DNA of 64,000 nt, taken from positions 62,001-126,000 of the forward strand of contig NZ_FNHN01000009.1 in assembly GCF_900103525.1 (NCBI RefSeq), written 5' to 3'. Under the pieces are notes generated by a model. It was not told the origin of the DNA, did not search any database, and worked only from the letters and a program-made list of their open reading frames with translations. Position numbers and translations under genes: made by a program. Positions within the stretch are counted from its first letter, which is position 1. Each line of letters begins with the position of its first letter. The stretch is from Bacillus sp. OK048 (lineage in GTDB: Bacteria > Bacillota > Bacilli > Bacillales > Cytobacillaceae). Positions 1 through 8,013 of the stretch are shown piece after piece.

Positions 1-1403
1 AATTTTGGTTTGTGGTAGGATCACAGCATCTATATGGGGAAGAAGCGTTAGCGGAAGTCAAAGCACACGCACAAACGATGACTGATGCATTAAATGAAAG
101 CGGCGTTTTACCTTATCCACTTGTATTGCAAGATTTAGCCGTTAGTGCTGATACAATCACAAATATAATGAAAGAAGTCAACTATCGTGACGAGGTTGCC
201 GGTATTATCACTTGGATGCATACATTCTCACCTGCAAAAATGTGGATTCGTGGAACAAAGTTATTACAAAAACCATTACTACATTTAGCAACACAATTCA
301 ATGAAAGTATTCCTTGGTCAACGATTGATATGGACTTTATGAACCTAAACCAATCCGCTCACGGTGACCGCGAATATGGTTTTATTAATGCACGATTGAA
401 AAAGCAAAATAAAATTGTAGTAGGTTACTGGGAGCGCCCTGAAGTGCAACGTCAAATTGCACAATGGATGGACGTAGCGGTTGCTTATAACGAAAGCTTC
501 AATATCAAGGTCGCTCGCTTTGGGGACAACATGCGTAATGTTGGAGTGACCGAAGGGGATAAGGTTGAAGCACAAATTCAATTTGGATGGACAGTGGACT
601 ACTTTGGAATTGGTGACCTTGTTAAATGTGTGAATGCAGTTACGGAAGAAGAAATTGATGATTTATTAGCAGAATACGCAGACCTTTATGAATTTGATTA
701 TGGTACTAACAGTAAGGAAGAATGGGAAGCAAGTGTAAAAATACAGGCAAGCTATGAAATCGCCATTAAACGCTTCCTTGATGTTGGTGGTTACAATGCC
801 TTCACAACTAACTTCGAAGATTTATATGGAATGAAACAGCTTCCTGGTCTTGCCGTCCAACGGTTGATGGCACAAGGATATGGATTTGCAGGTGAAGGGG
901 ATTGGAAAACGGCAGCACTTGATCGCTTACTTAAAGTGATGAGCCATAATCAATCAACTGGCTTTATGGAAGATTACACATATGAATTAACAGTTGGTCA
1001 AGAATCAGTCCTTCAATCCCATATGCTTGAAGTAGACCCAACCTTAGCAAGCAACAAACCGAAAATAATCGTATCTCCATTAGGTATAGGTGATCGTGAA
1101 GATCCAGCGCGGTTAGTATTTGATGGTAAAGCAGGAGACGGTGTGGTCGTTTCAATGGCTGACTTTGGTACTCATTACAAACTATTGATCAACGAGGTTT
1201 CTGCATTTGAGCCAACTATTCCAGCTCCTAACCTTCCAGTAGCACGTGTACTTTGGGAAGTTAAACCAAATTTCCAAGATGGGGTTAAAGCTTGGATTGA
1301 GAATGGTGGGGGTCACCATACAGTAGTTTCATTGAATTTAACAACAGATCAAATTATAACCTATGCAAGACTTGTTGATTTGGAATACGTAGTTATTAAA
1401 TAA
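1..1403 (+). CDS. araA: L-arabinose isomerase, 5' end cut by window
   Basis: The enzyme isomerises L-arabinose to L-ribulose in the cytoplasm, the first step of arabinose use. The frame is open from base 1 and reads [14 protein letters not shown] across the left edge, the usual N-terminal motif of the family, so the true start lies only about ten codons upstream of the window. Visible family blocks are [59 protein letters not shown] and NGGGHHT; the Glu and His residues in the last four are the metal-binding positions of the family. The C-terminus ends soon after the GGGHHT block, slightly shorter than the Bacillus subtilis enzyme. A sugar symporter and galM follow, consistent with a pentose/galactose-use region. 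No araB or araD is seen downstream. Confidence 0.95.
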   Translation, partial: FWFVVGSQHLYGEEALAEVKAHAQTMTDALNESGVLPYPLVLQDLAVSADTITNIMKEVNYRDEVAGIITWMHTFSPAKMWIRGTKLLQKPLLHLATQFNESIPWSTIDMDFMNLNQSAHGDREYGFINARLKKQNKIVVGYWERPEVQRQIAQWMDVAVAYNESFNIKVARFGDNMRNVGVTEGDKVEAQIQFGWTVDYFGIGDLVKCVNAVTEEEIDDLLAEYADLYEFDYGTNSKEEWEASVKIQASYEIAIKRFLDVGGYNAFTTNFEDLYGMKQLPGLAVQRLMAQGYGFAGEGDWKTAALDRLLKVMSHNQSTGFMEDYTYELTVGQESVLQSHMLEVDPTLASNKPKIIVSPLGIGDREDPARLVFDGKAGDGVVVSMADFGTHYKLLINEVSAFEPTIPAPNLPVARVLWEVKPNFQDGVKAWIENGGGHHTVVSLNLTTDQIITYARLVDLEYVVIK

Positions 1404-1495
1404 TATCTCTCTCCTTCAAGGAGGCCTTGCTTCCTTGGAGGGGAAAAATAGGTATCCCTTTATTTGTAAGCATGGTTGTGGTTTTCAGGAATAGA

Positions 1496-1509
1496 TGAAA
1501 ACGTTTTAA
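1496..1509. promoter_or_regulatory. cre-like catabolite control box
   Basis: TGAAAACGTTTTAA matches the CcpA box consensus TGWAANCGNTNWCA at all but one fixed position. It lies 168 bases before the sugar transporter start. A weak promoter candidate (TTGATA at 1583) follows. CcpA binding is inferred from the match alone. Confidence 0.5.
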
Positions 1510-1676
1510 TAGTACAATAAGGACACAGAATTCATCCCAATAAATAATTTGTTAGGTTGAATATACTAGCATAATTTTTAGTTTGATAACACTATTATTA
1601 TTTCTAAAAATAATCAGTATTTTAGTAGTGGGATTTTTTAAAAAGATAATTTTAAAACCTTGAGGAGGGAACTTTA

Positions 1677-3071
1677 ATGGTTAATGAAAAGAAAATCTCA
1701 AGTGGCTTCATATACTTTTTTGGGGCTTTTGGAGGAATTCTCTTCGGTTATGATATCGGCGTTATGACGGGTGCTTTGCCTTTTTTGCAACATGATTGGA
1801 ATCTTCAAAACAACCCTGGTGCTATTGGCTGGATTACCTCTTCGTTGATGTTTGGAGCTATTTTTGGAGGTGCCCTGGCCGGACAACTTTCTGATCGTTT
1901 AGGACGGCGCAAAATGATTTTAATATCTTCTATCATTTTTGCTGTTGGATCCATTTTGGCAGGAATATCCCCTCATAATGGGATCCTTTTTATGATTGTT
2001 GCTCGGATTTTATTAGGATTGGCTGTTGGTGCTGCTTCTGCGTTGGTCCCAGCCTATATGTCGGAAATGGCGCCTGCACGTTTACGTGGACGTCTGTCAG
2101 GAATTAATCAAACAATGATTGTTTCTGGAATGTTGCTTTCGTACATTGTCGCTTATTTATTGAAAGACTTACCAGGAACAATGGCATGGCGATTGATGCT
2201 TAGTTTGGCTGCCATACCTGCTGTGATCTTATTTATTGGAGTGTTAAGGTTACCCGAATCACCACGTTTTTTAATTAAGAACAATAAAATTGTTGAAGCT
2301 CGTAAGGTGTTGGGCTATATTCGCTCTAACAAAGAACAAATTGATTCTGAAATAGCACAAATTCAAGAATCTGCCAATGAGGAAGCAAAGGCAAATCAAA
2401 AAGCATCATGGGGTACACTCTTAAGTAATAAATACCGTTATTTAGTAATTGCCGGTGTGGGTGTTGCTGCTTTTCAACAATTCCAGGGTGCAAACGCAAT
2501 TTTTTATTATATTCCTATGATTGTTGAAAAAGCAACAGGGAATGAAGCCAGCTCAGTACTGATGTGGCCAATTATTCAAGGGGTTATTCTCGTACTAGGT
2601 TCATTATTATTCCTAATGATTGCTGATAAATTTAATCGCCGTACTTTACTAACAGTAGGCGGAACAATTATGGGGCTATCCTTTATTTTGCCGGCAATAT
2701 TGAATTTATTAATTCCTAATGCGAATCCGATGATGATCGTTGTTTTTTTAAGTATCTATGTAGCACTTTATTCATTCACGTGGGCTCCTTTAACTTGGGT
2801 CATAGTTGGAGAAGTTTTCCCACTGATCATTCGCGGGCGAGCGTCAGGATTAGCTTCATCCTTTAACTGGATTGGTTCTTTCTTGGTTGGATTGCTATTT
2901 CCAATCATGATCGCTTCGATGGCTCAAGAAGCTGTTTTTGCAATCTTCGGTGCTATTTGTTTACTTGGTGTTTTATTTATCCGGACATGCGTACCTGAAA
3001 CTCGAGGTCGTACTTTGGAGGAAATTGAAAAGATTGGAGAAAATAGACAACCTAAGGGAAAAGTTGCTTAA
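1677..3071 (+). CDS. Sugar porter family MFS transporter (sugar-proton symporter)
   Basis: A 464-residue twelve-helix permease of the major facilitator sugar porter family. It carries the family signatures: FGYDIGVMTGALPFL in helix 1, DRLGRRK in the loop between helices 2 and 3, PESPR after helix 6, FQQFQGANAIFYY in helix 7 and PETRGRTLEEIE after helix 12. Length is typical. It probably imports a pentose or hexose with protons; its position after araA suggests arabinose, but the sequence alone does not fix the substrate and it looks at least as close to XylT/CsbC-type porters as to AraE. The start is set by GAGGAGGGAACTTTA directly before the ATG. A cre-like box upstream suggests catabolite repression, and a terminator follows at 3193. 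Confidence 0.9.
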   Translation: MVNEKKISSGFIYFFGAFGGILFGYDIGVMTGALPFLQHDWNLQNNPGAIGWITSSLMFGAIFGGALAGQLSDRLGRRKMILISSIIFAVGSILAGISPHNGILFMIVARILLGLAVGAASALVPAYMSEMAPARLRGRLSGINQTMIVSGMLLSYIVAYLLKDLPGTMAWRLMLSLAAIPAVILFIGVLRLPESPRFLIKNNKIVEARKVLGYIRSNKEQIDSEIAQIQESANEEAKANQKASWGTLLSNKYRYLVIAGVGVAAFQQFQGANAIFYYIPMIVEKATGNEASSVLMWPIIQGVILVLGSLLFLMIADKFNRRTLLTVGGTIMGLSFILPAILNLLIPNANPMMIVVFLSIYVALYSFTWAPLTWVIVGEVFPLIIRGRASGLASSFNWIGSFLVGLLFPIMIASMAQEAVFAIFGAICLLGVLFIRTCVPETRGRTLEEIEKIGENRQPKGKVA

Positions 3072-3192
3072 ATAGCGGTATGAGGTTTGGAAGCGTGCAT
3101 TTTGAATTAGGATATTCATAAGTAGAGACACTTCTGAGTTGATCATAAATAAATCGTAGAGAATTTGATATGCTTATCCAATTCTTTTCTTG

Positions 3193-3221
3193 AGGCCGGA
3201 GTTGTTATTTCGGCCTTTTTT
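3193..3221 (+). terminator. Rho-independent terminator after sugar symporter
   Basis: A six-base-pair stem AGGCCG/CGGCCT with a 12-base loop is followed at once by a run of Ts. It closes the symporter transcript. Confidence 0.8.
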
Positions 3222-3372
3222 CTAATATTAAACTTTTGATTAAGGAGAATGACATGTATGAAAGATTCTCATTAAATTAAACGTCATTCACAAAATTGTT
3301 TCATATGTAATGCAGGAATTCTTTTTAGTTATAGGGCACGTTTTTATCATCTGATGCAAAGAAGGGAATTAC

Positions 3373-4419
3373 ATGGAAGTTATAAAGGAAGACTTTGGGG
3401 AACACAATAATCAGTCTATATATTCTTATAAAATCACAAATGACCGAGGAGCGGAAATAACCTGTATCAATTTTGGATGTATAATTACTAAAATTATCGT
3501 ACCTGACAAGCAGGGGAATTTAGAAAATGTTGTCCTTGGGTATGATACTCTTGAGGAATATCTGAACGACACAGCATTTCTCGGTGCTGTTGTTGGCCGC
3601 GTGGGCGGGCGGATAAAAGGAGCACATTTTGAATTGGATGGACGAAGCTATACACTTGCAAAGAATGAAAAAATTAATCATCTTCACGGCGGCATAAAAG
3701 GATTCAATAGGGTTATTTGGGATGCCGAAGTATTTGAAAATGGAGATGAAGCAGGAGTTCAATTCAAGTACTTAAGCCCTGATGGTGAGCAAGGGTATCC
3801 TGGAAATGTAAGAATAAATGTTACCTACACACTAAATAACGAAAACGAATTAATTATTACTTATGATGCTGATACAGATCAAAAGACACTTTTGACAGTG
3901 ACAAACCATTCTTATTTTAATTTAACCGGCAATCTGAAACGGGATATATTAAATCACACATTAAAAATTAAGAGTGATAAGTTTTTAGAACTGGATCCAG
4001 AATTTATCCCGACCGGTACACTTTTAGATGTAAGAAACACCCCATTTGATTTTACGCAAGAGAGGAGTATTAAAACAGGAACTCTCTCCAATCATCCGCA
4101 AAATGATTTAGTAGGGGAAGGGTATGACCATCCATTTGTTTTAAACAGCAATCGTGACAGAGAAATAGTACTGAAGGACCCTGAAAGCGGAAGAACGTTA
4201 ATTGTGGAAACGGACGAGGTCGGAGTTGTTGTATATTCTGGTAATTCATTAAGCAATGAAGGAGAAATTCGCGGTGTTCCATGGAGAAAGTACTTGGGAA
4301 TCTGTTTGGAAACACAAGGTCTTCCAGATGCAATCAATCATCCTACATTTCCATCAGTAGTGCTTGATAAGGATCAGAAATATTTCTCGGTTACGAGATA
4401 TCGATTTGGTTTGGAATAG
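3373..4419 (+). CDS. galM: Aldose 1-epimerase (mutarotase)
   Basis: The 348-residue protein interconverts the alpha and beta anomers of free aldoses such as galactose, feeding the Leloir or pentose pathways in the cytoplasm. Family motifs are clear: GAVVGRVGGRIKGA near residue 80, NHLHGGIKGFNRVIW near residue 110, the catalytic-histidine block TVTNHSYFNLTGN near residue 180 and the late glutamate block GICLETQGLPDAINH. Length is normal. The ATG is preceded by AAGGGAATTAC, a modest ribosome binding site. It stands alone between two terminators, about 300 bases after the sugar symporter, and could serve either the arabinose or the beta-galactoside genes in this window. Confidence 0.93.
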   Translation: MEVIKEDFGEHNNQSIYSYKITNDRGAEITCINFGCIITKIIVPDKQGNLENVVLGYDTLEEYLNDTAFLGAVVGRVGGRIKGAHFELDGRSYTLAKNEKINHLHGGIKGFNRVIWDAEVFENGDEAGVQFKYLSPDGEQGYPGNVRINVTYTLNNENELIITYDADTDQKTLLTVTNHSYFNLTGNLKRDILNHTLKIKSDKFLELDPEFIPTGTLLDVRNTPFDFTQERSIKTGTLSNHPQNDLVGEGYDHPFVLNSNRDREIVLKDPESGRTLIVETDEVGVVVYSGNSLSNEGEIRGVPWRKYLGICLETQGLPDAINHPTFPSVVLDKDQKYFSVTRYRFGLE

Positions 4420-4454
4420 GTTAGTATCCTGTTAAAATAAGTCAGGAAATTGAT

Positions 4455-4503
4455 TTGGGAGGTTTTCTTTAGGAACCCCCCAAAACTATAGTTTTATTTT
4501 TAT
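4455..4503 (+). terminator. Terminator after galM
   Basis: TTGGGAGGTT pairs with AACCCCCCAA (one mismatch) across a nine-base loop, followed by a short A/T stretch rich in T. Confidence 0.65.
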
Positions 4504-4569
4504 ACTTTCATAATATCAAGAAAATTTCCTATTAAGATAGAAAAAACACCTAATGCTGACGTAATTAAG

Positions 4570-4637
4570 GTACCATGGGTACGGTTATGTCTTTATCACA
4601 TAAGATTCCTTATATAGGGTAACCATAAACCGTCCCC
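4570..4637. repeat. Palindromic intergenic element (ACGGTT type)
   Basis: ACGGTTATG at 4581 faces CATAAACCGT at 4624, followed by CCCC. The arms and flanks resemble the small hairpin elements with GGGACGGTT ends common between genes in Bacillus. The rest of 4504-4997 is AT-rich; apart from a 35-codon open frame at about 4842 without a convincing ribosome binding site, nothing else is seen there. Confidence 0.4.
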
Positions 4638-4997
4638 TTGACTGCTACCAATTGACTCACCCTAGTAAACTTTTTTTTAATCCCTCAATTCGGTCCTTTT
4701 CTGTATTTTTTGTCGATAATAAAATAATAGGAACATTGCTGTCCAATTCATAGCGCATCCACCAACAAAGTTAAGATTCGGTTAATTTTGAGCGTTTCGT
4801 GAACAAATACTATCCAAGGTATTATGCTTTAAAATGGAGGAAAACGGAAAAAATTTTCAGATTCTCAAGGAGTCTTCTATCCACATAAAAAAGCCACTAG
4901 GGTTCCTGGAATATCAGGATATCGTCTCTCTTGAGGTATAAAGAGGATATAAGGGTATAAATTAATAAGGAAATCCTAAATTAAGGAGGAGGAAGCA

Positions 4998-5390
4998 ATG
5001 AGTATCGGAAAAGAAATAGAAAAAGAGAGAGACAACATACCAACACTCGATTCGAGATACATTCAGCAGCATTTAGCAAATGAAAGAACGTTTTTAGCTT
5101 GGATTAGAACTGCTATTGCAATCATAGGAGTGGGTTTCTTAGTTACGAATTTACATTTTAATATGAAAGAAAGTCTTTCACCTGTTGGGGATTTACTTGC
5201 AAATATGATTGGAATTGCTTCAGTTGGTATCGGAATCATTACAATCATTATGGCAACCGTTGTTTATCTAAAAAAAATCAATACGATTAATAACCAAACA
5301 TATACAGCATCAAAAAAATATATTATTACTCTTAGTGTATTAATAATTGTTATTGCCCTATTATTTGGTTCATATTTCTTACTGGTATAA
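4998..5390 (+). CDS. DUF202 / YidH-family membrane protein
   Basis: A 130-residue protein of the DUF202 (YidH) family. The signature LANERTFLAWIRTAIAIIGVGF lies at residues 26 to 47 and covers the first membrane helix; two more helices follow at about 65-87 and 103-127, separated by a short positive loop. The function of the family is not established. The start has a perfect site, AAGGAGGAGGAAGCA, before ATG. It is a single-gene unit: a long AT-rich gap lies before it and a terminator follows. Confidence 0.85.
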   Translation: MSIGKEIEKERDNIPTLDSRYIQQHLANERTFLAWIRTAIAIIGVGFLVTNLHFNMKESLSPVGDLLANMIGIASVGIGIITIIMATVVYLKKINTINNQTYTASKKYIITLSVLIIVIALLFGSYFLLV

Positions 5391-5472
5391 TATAAATTTT
5401 CATATTCTACAGGGGACTGAACTATAGAATGGTAGGTTACCAATTGATTTTGAAATGGCGAGTATTTTATTG

Positions 5473-5495
5473 GCCGCTGGTAACAGCGGTCTTTT
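5473..5495 (+). terminator. Terminator after DUF202 gene
   Basis: GCCGCTG pairs with CAGCGGT around a four-base loop (GTAA) and is followed by CTTTTA. Confidence 0.7.
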
Positions 5496-5521
5496 ATTCG
5501 AAAAACTTTTTTAATAAACCG

Positions 5522-5550
5522 TTGACACCATACCTATAGGGGTATACTAT
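5522..5550 (+). promoter_or_regulatory. Promoter with CstR-like operator, box 1
   Basis: TTGACA at 5522 pairs with TATACT at 5543 (spacing 15) or TACTAT at 5545 (spacing 17). ATACCTATAGGGGTAT at 5530-5545 fills the spacer and overlaps the -10 region. This interrupted palindrome with a G-tract resembles CsoR/CstR operators and recurs four more times in the operon, so binding should block RNA polymerase. Confidence 0.7.
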
Positions 5551-5591
5551 TGAGCGTGTCATTGAAATTTGTTTCTTTGTAGGAAGCTTAA

Positions 5592-5730
5592 ATGATATAT
5601 TTAATATTAGCGTCAATAGTAATACTAGATATACTATATAAAAGATATTTTCCAGTTTTTGGTTGTAATAAATTATCAAATAGGAGATCTTGATTTGTCT
5701 AAAGTGAAAATTCTACTGTTAAGGAGGTAA
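5592..5730 (+). pseudogene. Membrane-anchored rhodanese remnant (33-codon peptide plus shifted tail)
   Basis: An ATG at 5592, preceded by AGGAAG, opens a 33-codon frame ending at 5693: one hydrophobic helix followed by LYKRYFPVFGCNKLSN. That layout matches the N-terminal anchor of the rhodanese encoded at 6646 (helix, then YRFMPTKGVRNIS). In another frame, 5683-5730 reads DLDLSKVKILLLRR, which looks like the next stretch of a rhodanese domain just before the DVRD motif. I infer a membrane-anchored rhodanese gene truncated and frameshifted next to cstR. The intact 33-residue peptide could still be made, since it lies directly behind the operator-controlled promoter. The CDS reading alone is therefore a second possibility. 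Confidence 0.5.
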
Positions 5731-5735
5731 AAGTC

Positions 5736-5999
5736 ATGGACTATAATGATCAAATAAAAAATAGGGTTAAACGTATCGAGGGGCAGCTTAGAGGAATATT
5801 ACGATTAATGGAAGAAGAAAAGGATTGTAAAGATGTTATTACCCAGCTATCCGCAGCTAGAACAGCAATTGATCGAACAATTGGGGTAATTGTAAGTTCA
5901 AATTTAGTCGAGTGTGTTAAAAAAGCAGAGGAAACACATGAAAGAAGTGCAGAAGAATTAATCAAAGAAGCAGTAGACCTACTAGTTAAAAGTCGATAA
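5736..5999 (+). CDS. cstR: CstR-type persulfide-sensing repressor (CsoR family)
   Basis: An 87-residue, all-helical DNA-binding repressor of the CsoR/RcnR family. Cys31 and Cys60 stand exactly where the two persulfide-sensing cysteines of Staphylococcus aureus CstR are, and the copper-ligand histidine of CsoR is replaced by Asn56, so this is a sulfane-sulfur sensor rather than a copper sensor. In the family, reactive sulfur links the two cysteines of neighbouring subunits and releases DNA. The N-terminal RVKRIEGQLRGI block is the usual DNA-facing helix. GGAGGTAAAAGTC sets the ATG. It heads the sulfur operon and should control it and itself through the boxes at 5530, 6037, 6084, 7348 and 7992. 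Synteny matches B. subtilis yrkD. Confidence 0.9.
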   Translation: MDYNDQIKNRVKRIEGQLRGILRLMEEEKDCKDVITQLSAARTAIDRTIGVIVSSNLVECVKKAEETHERSAEELIKEAVDLLVKSR

Positions 6000-6030
6000 A
6001 AAAGGGTTGACACCCTCTTTTATTTTTATT
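6000..6030 (+). terminator. Hairpin after cstR, overlapping the next promoter
   Basis: AGGGT and ACCCT form a five-base-pair stem with a four-base TGAC loop, followed by CTTTTATTTTT. The TTGACA of the next promoter lies inside the hairpin. It is probably a weak terminator or attenuator. Confidence 0.5.
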
Positions 6031-6052
6031 AACATTATACCCATAGGGGTAA
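6007..6052 (+). promoter_or_regulatory. Second operon promoter with CstR-like box 2
   Basis: TTGACA at 6007 and TAACAT at 6030 (spacing 17) form a promoter for the dsrE-led genes. ATACCCATAGGGGTAA at 6037-6052 lies at the expected transcription start and matches box 1 in its ATACC and GGGGTA halves. Confidence 0.6.
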
Positions 6053-6083
6053 GGGTAGCGTAATTATTTTTTGGTTAAAACAA

Positions 6084-6099
6084 ATACCCGTATAGGTAA
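6084..6099 (+). promoter_or_regulatory. CstR-like box 3
   Basis: ATACCCGTATAGGTAA, 24 bases before the dsrE start and 47 bases after box 2, would lie in the untranslated leader. Confidence 0.55.
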
Positions 6100-6122
6100 T
6101 TAATATATAGGAGGTCATAAAA

Positions 6123-6602
6123 ATGACAGAGAAGAAAAAAACAACAATCGTCTTATTGAGCGGTGATTATGATAAAGCAATGGCAGCTTATATTATTGCG
6201 AATGGTGCAGCCGCCTATGATCATGAAGTAACGATCTTTCACACTTTCTGGGGATTAAATGCATTACGAAAAGATGAAAGTATTTCAGTTGAAAAAGGAT
6301 TTTTGGAGAAAATGTTTGCAAAAATGATGCCAAGAGGCGCTGATAACATGGGATTATCCAAAATGAATTTTGCTGGTTTTGGACCTAAGCTTATCAAAAA
6401 AGTAATGAAAAAACACAATGCAATGCCTCTTCCTCAACTAATTGAGATGGCACAAGAGCAGGATGTAAAATTAATAGCATGTACGATGACGATGGATTTA
6501 CTGGGTCTGCAAGAAGAAGAGCTTTTAGATAATATTGAGTATGCAGGAGTTGCAGCATATTTAGCAGAAGCTGAAGATGGTAATGTCAATCTGTTCATTT
6601 AA
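6123..6602 (+). CDS. yrkE: DsrE/DsrF-like sulfur-relay protein
   Basis: A 159-residue protein of the DsrE family, which carries sulfur as a cysteine persulfide between donors and acceptors in the cytoplasm. It shows the family pattern TTIVLLSGDYDKAMAAYIIANGA at the N-terminus, a glycine-rich middle (GLSKMNFAGFGPKLIKK) and the conserved cysteine Cys120 in LIACTMTMDLLG. The length matches the longer DsrE2-type members. AGGAGGTCATAAAA precedes the ATG. It is the first gene after two CstR-like boxes, and the neighbours (rhodaneses, TusA) are the expected sulfur partners; the same order occurs in the B. subtilis yrk cluster. Confidence 0.88.
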   Translation: MTEKKKTTIVLLSGDYDKAMAAYIIANGAAAYDHEVTIFHTFWGLNALRKDESISVEKGFLEKMFAKMMPRGADNMGLSKMNFAGFGPKLIKKVMKKHNAMPLPQLIEMAQEQDVKLIACTMTMDLLGLQEEELLDNIEYAGVAAYLAEAEDGNVNLFI

Positions 6603-6645
6603 TTTATATGGGGAATTTTTTCCCAAAACTATAGGAGGGCTAGAC

Positions 6646-7008
6646 TTGGAATATATCAATTACGTATTCATTGCAATTTTCATCTTATTTATTGTTTATC
6701 GTTTCATGCCGACTAAAGGTGTAAGAAATATTTCAACAACAGAATTAAAAAATGAATTAAAGGATAAAAATAAATTGTTTGTAGATGTAAGAACACCTGG
6801 AGAATTTAAAGGAAATCACATTAGGCAATTTAAGAATATTCCCCTTAATTTACTTGCACAAAAAGCGGAGAAAGAACTTTCAAAGGACAAAGAAGTAATT
6901 GTTATTTGTCAAAGCGGAATGAGAAGCGGACAAGCAAGTAAGATATTAAAAAAATTAGGCTATACGAAAGTAACAAACGTAAAAGGCGGCATGAATGCAT
7001 GGTCATAA
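6646..7008 (+). CDS. Membrane-anchored single-domain rhodanese
   Basis: A sulfurtransferase of about 120 residues with one N-terminal membrane helix (about residues 4-18) and a rhodanese domain (about 32-118) whose active-site loop is CQSGMRSGQ with Cys88. I place the start at TTG 6646, six bases after AGGAGGG; an ATG at 6577 in the same frame lacks a site and would overlap dsrE. The rhodanese domain follows the helix after a short positively charged segment, so the positive-inside rule leaves it on the cytoplasmic face. It should take sulfane sulfur near the membrane and hand it to TusA or DsrE-type carriers. A relative of its anchor region lies broken at 5592. Confidence 0.85.
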   Translation: MEYINYVFIAIFILFIVYRFMPTKGVRNISTTELKNELKDKNKLFVDVRTPGEFKGNHIRQFKNIPLNLLAQKAEKELSKDKEVIVICQSGMRSGQASKILKKLGYTKVTNVKGGMNAWS

Positions 7009-7033
7009 AAGAAAATAGAGGCGGATTTTAAAA

Positions 7034-7330
7034 ATGAAAGCAATAACTGTAAAGGAAGTTGAACAATTACTAAATGAAGGAAAAGAATTAAATATTATTG
7101 ATGTTCGTGAAGTAGATGAGGTAGCAGGTGGAAAGATACCTGGTGCTGTAAATATTCGCTTAGGATTATTGGAGTTCCGTATGCATGAATTAGATAAATC
7201 AAAAGAATATATCATGGTTTGCCGGTCTGGAGCTAGAAGTGGTCAGGCATCACAATTTCTTGAGTATCAAGGATTTAATGTGATTAATATGACAGGTGGA
7301 ATGTTGTCCTGGGAAGGGAAAGTAGAATAA
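7034..7330 (+). CDS. Single-domain rhodanese sulfurtransferase
   Basis: A 98-residue soluble rhodanese domain. IIDVREVDEVAGGKIPGAVNI is followed by the active-site loop CRSGARSGQ with Cys63 and the closing motif MTGGMLSW. Six-residue CxxGxR-type loops of this kind transfer sulfane sulfur from thiosulfate or low-molecular-weight persulfides. It lies 25 bases after the membrane-anchored rhodanese, behind AGAGGCGGATT, so both are co-transcribed. Two adjacent rhodaneses with the same loop type suggest different donors or acceptors rather than redundancy, but the sequence does not say which. Confidence 0.9.
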   Translation: MKAITVKEVEQLLNEGKELNIIDVREVDEVAGGKIPGAVNIRLGLLEFRMHELDKSKEYIMVCRSGARSGQASQFLEYQGFNVINMTGGMLSWEGKVE

Positions 7331-7347
7331 ATTTTTTAACCACAACA

Positions 7348-7363
7348 ATACCCGTATAAGTAT
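7348..7363 (+). promoter_or_regulatory. CstR-like box 4 (internal to operon)
   Basis: ATACCCGTATAAGTAT is almost the same as box 3 and lies 19 bases before the TusA-rhodanese start. It may mark an internal promoter or a looping site. Confidence 0.5.
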
Positions 7364-7382
7364 AAAGGCAGGAGGATGTTAA

Positions 7383-7952
7383 ATGGATAGCATGAAAGCA
7401 AACGTAATTTTAGACGCAAAAGGATTAGCATGTCCAATGCCAATTGTTAAAACAAAGAAGACTATGAGCGAATTAGAGGCTGGTCAAGTATTGGAAGTCC
7501 AAGCAACAGATAAGGGATCCAAAGCTGATATTAAGGCATGGTCTGAGAGATCAGGTCATCAGTATTTAGGCACGTTGGAGGAAGGAGAAGTATTAAAGCA
7601 TTATTTAAGAAAGTCCTCTAATGATGAAACAATTGAGAGAAAACATCCGAATGTCGTTAATAATAACGAACTCGAAAAGAAACTTGCTACAAGTGAAAAA
7701 ATTGTTGTTCTTGATGTAAGAGAAACAGCGGAATATGCTTTTAATCATATTCCTAATGCTATCTCTATTCCCTTGGGGGAACTAGAACAACGTTCAGGTG
7801 AATTAGATAAAGCAAAAGAAATATATATTGTTTGCCGGACAGGAAGTCGTAGTGACCTTGCTGCACAAAAGCTAGCAGAAAAGGGATTTACTAAAGTTAT
7901 TAACGTACTACCAGGGATGAGTCAATGGTCCGGAAAAACAACTGCACTATAG
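7383..7952 (+). CDS. yrkF: TusA-rhodanese fusion sulfurtransferase
   Basis: A 189-residue two-domain protein. Residues 6 to about 77 form a TusA/SirA sulfur-carrier domain with the CPMP motif (Cys17); residues about 95-185 form a rhodanese domain with active-site loop CRTGSRSD (Cys151). Fusing donor and carrier in one chain should let sulfane sulfur pass from the rhodanese cysteine to the TusA cysteine. B. subtilis YrkF has the same architecture and length. AGGCAGGAGGATGTTAA precedes the ATG, just after CstR-like box 4. Confidence 0.92.
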   Translation: MDSMKANVILDAKGLACPMPIVKTKKTMSELEAGQVLEVQATDKGSKADIKAWSERSGHQYLGTLEEGEVLKHYLRKSSNDETIERKHPNVVNNNELEKKLATSEKIVVLDVRETAEYAFNHIPNAISIPLGELEQRSGELDKAKEIYIVCRTGSRSDLAAQKLAEKGFTKVINVLPGMSQWSGKTTAL

Positions 7953-7991
7953 GATAAGATCGTAGATTAGTCAATTTTTTTGAAATAAAAT

Positions 7992-8007
7992 ATACCGTAG
8001 GGGGTAA
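7992..8007 (+). promoter_or_regulatory. CstR-like box 5, overlapping the ribosome binding site
   Basis: ATACCGTAGGGGGTAA lies six bases before the rhodanese-MBL start. Its G-tract (AGGGGG, 7999-8004) is also the only Shine-Dalgarno-like sequence for that gene, so operator and ribosome binding site coincide. Confidence 0.5.
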
Positions 8008-8013
8008 GTTGAT

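Noticed and set aside
4842..4949. A 35-codon frame upstream of the DUF202 gene
   Set aside because: No ribosome binding site and no family; too little to call.
4998..5390. DUF202 gene as part of the CstR operon
   Set aside because: A terminator at 5473 and a separate regulated promoter at 5522 lie between them.
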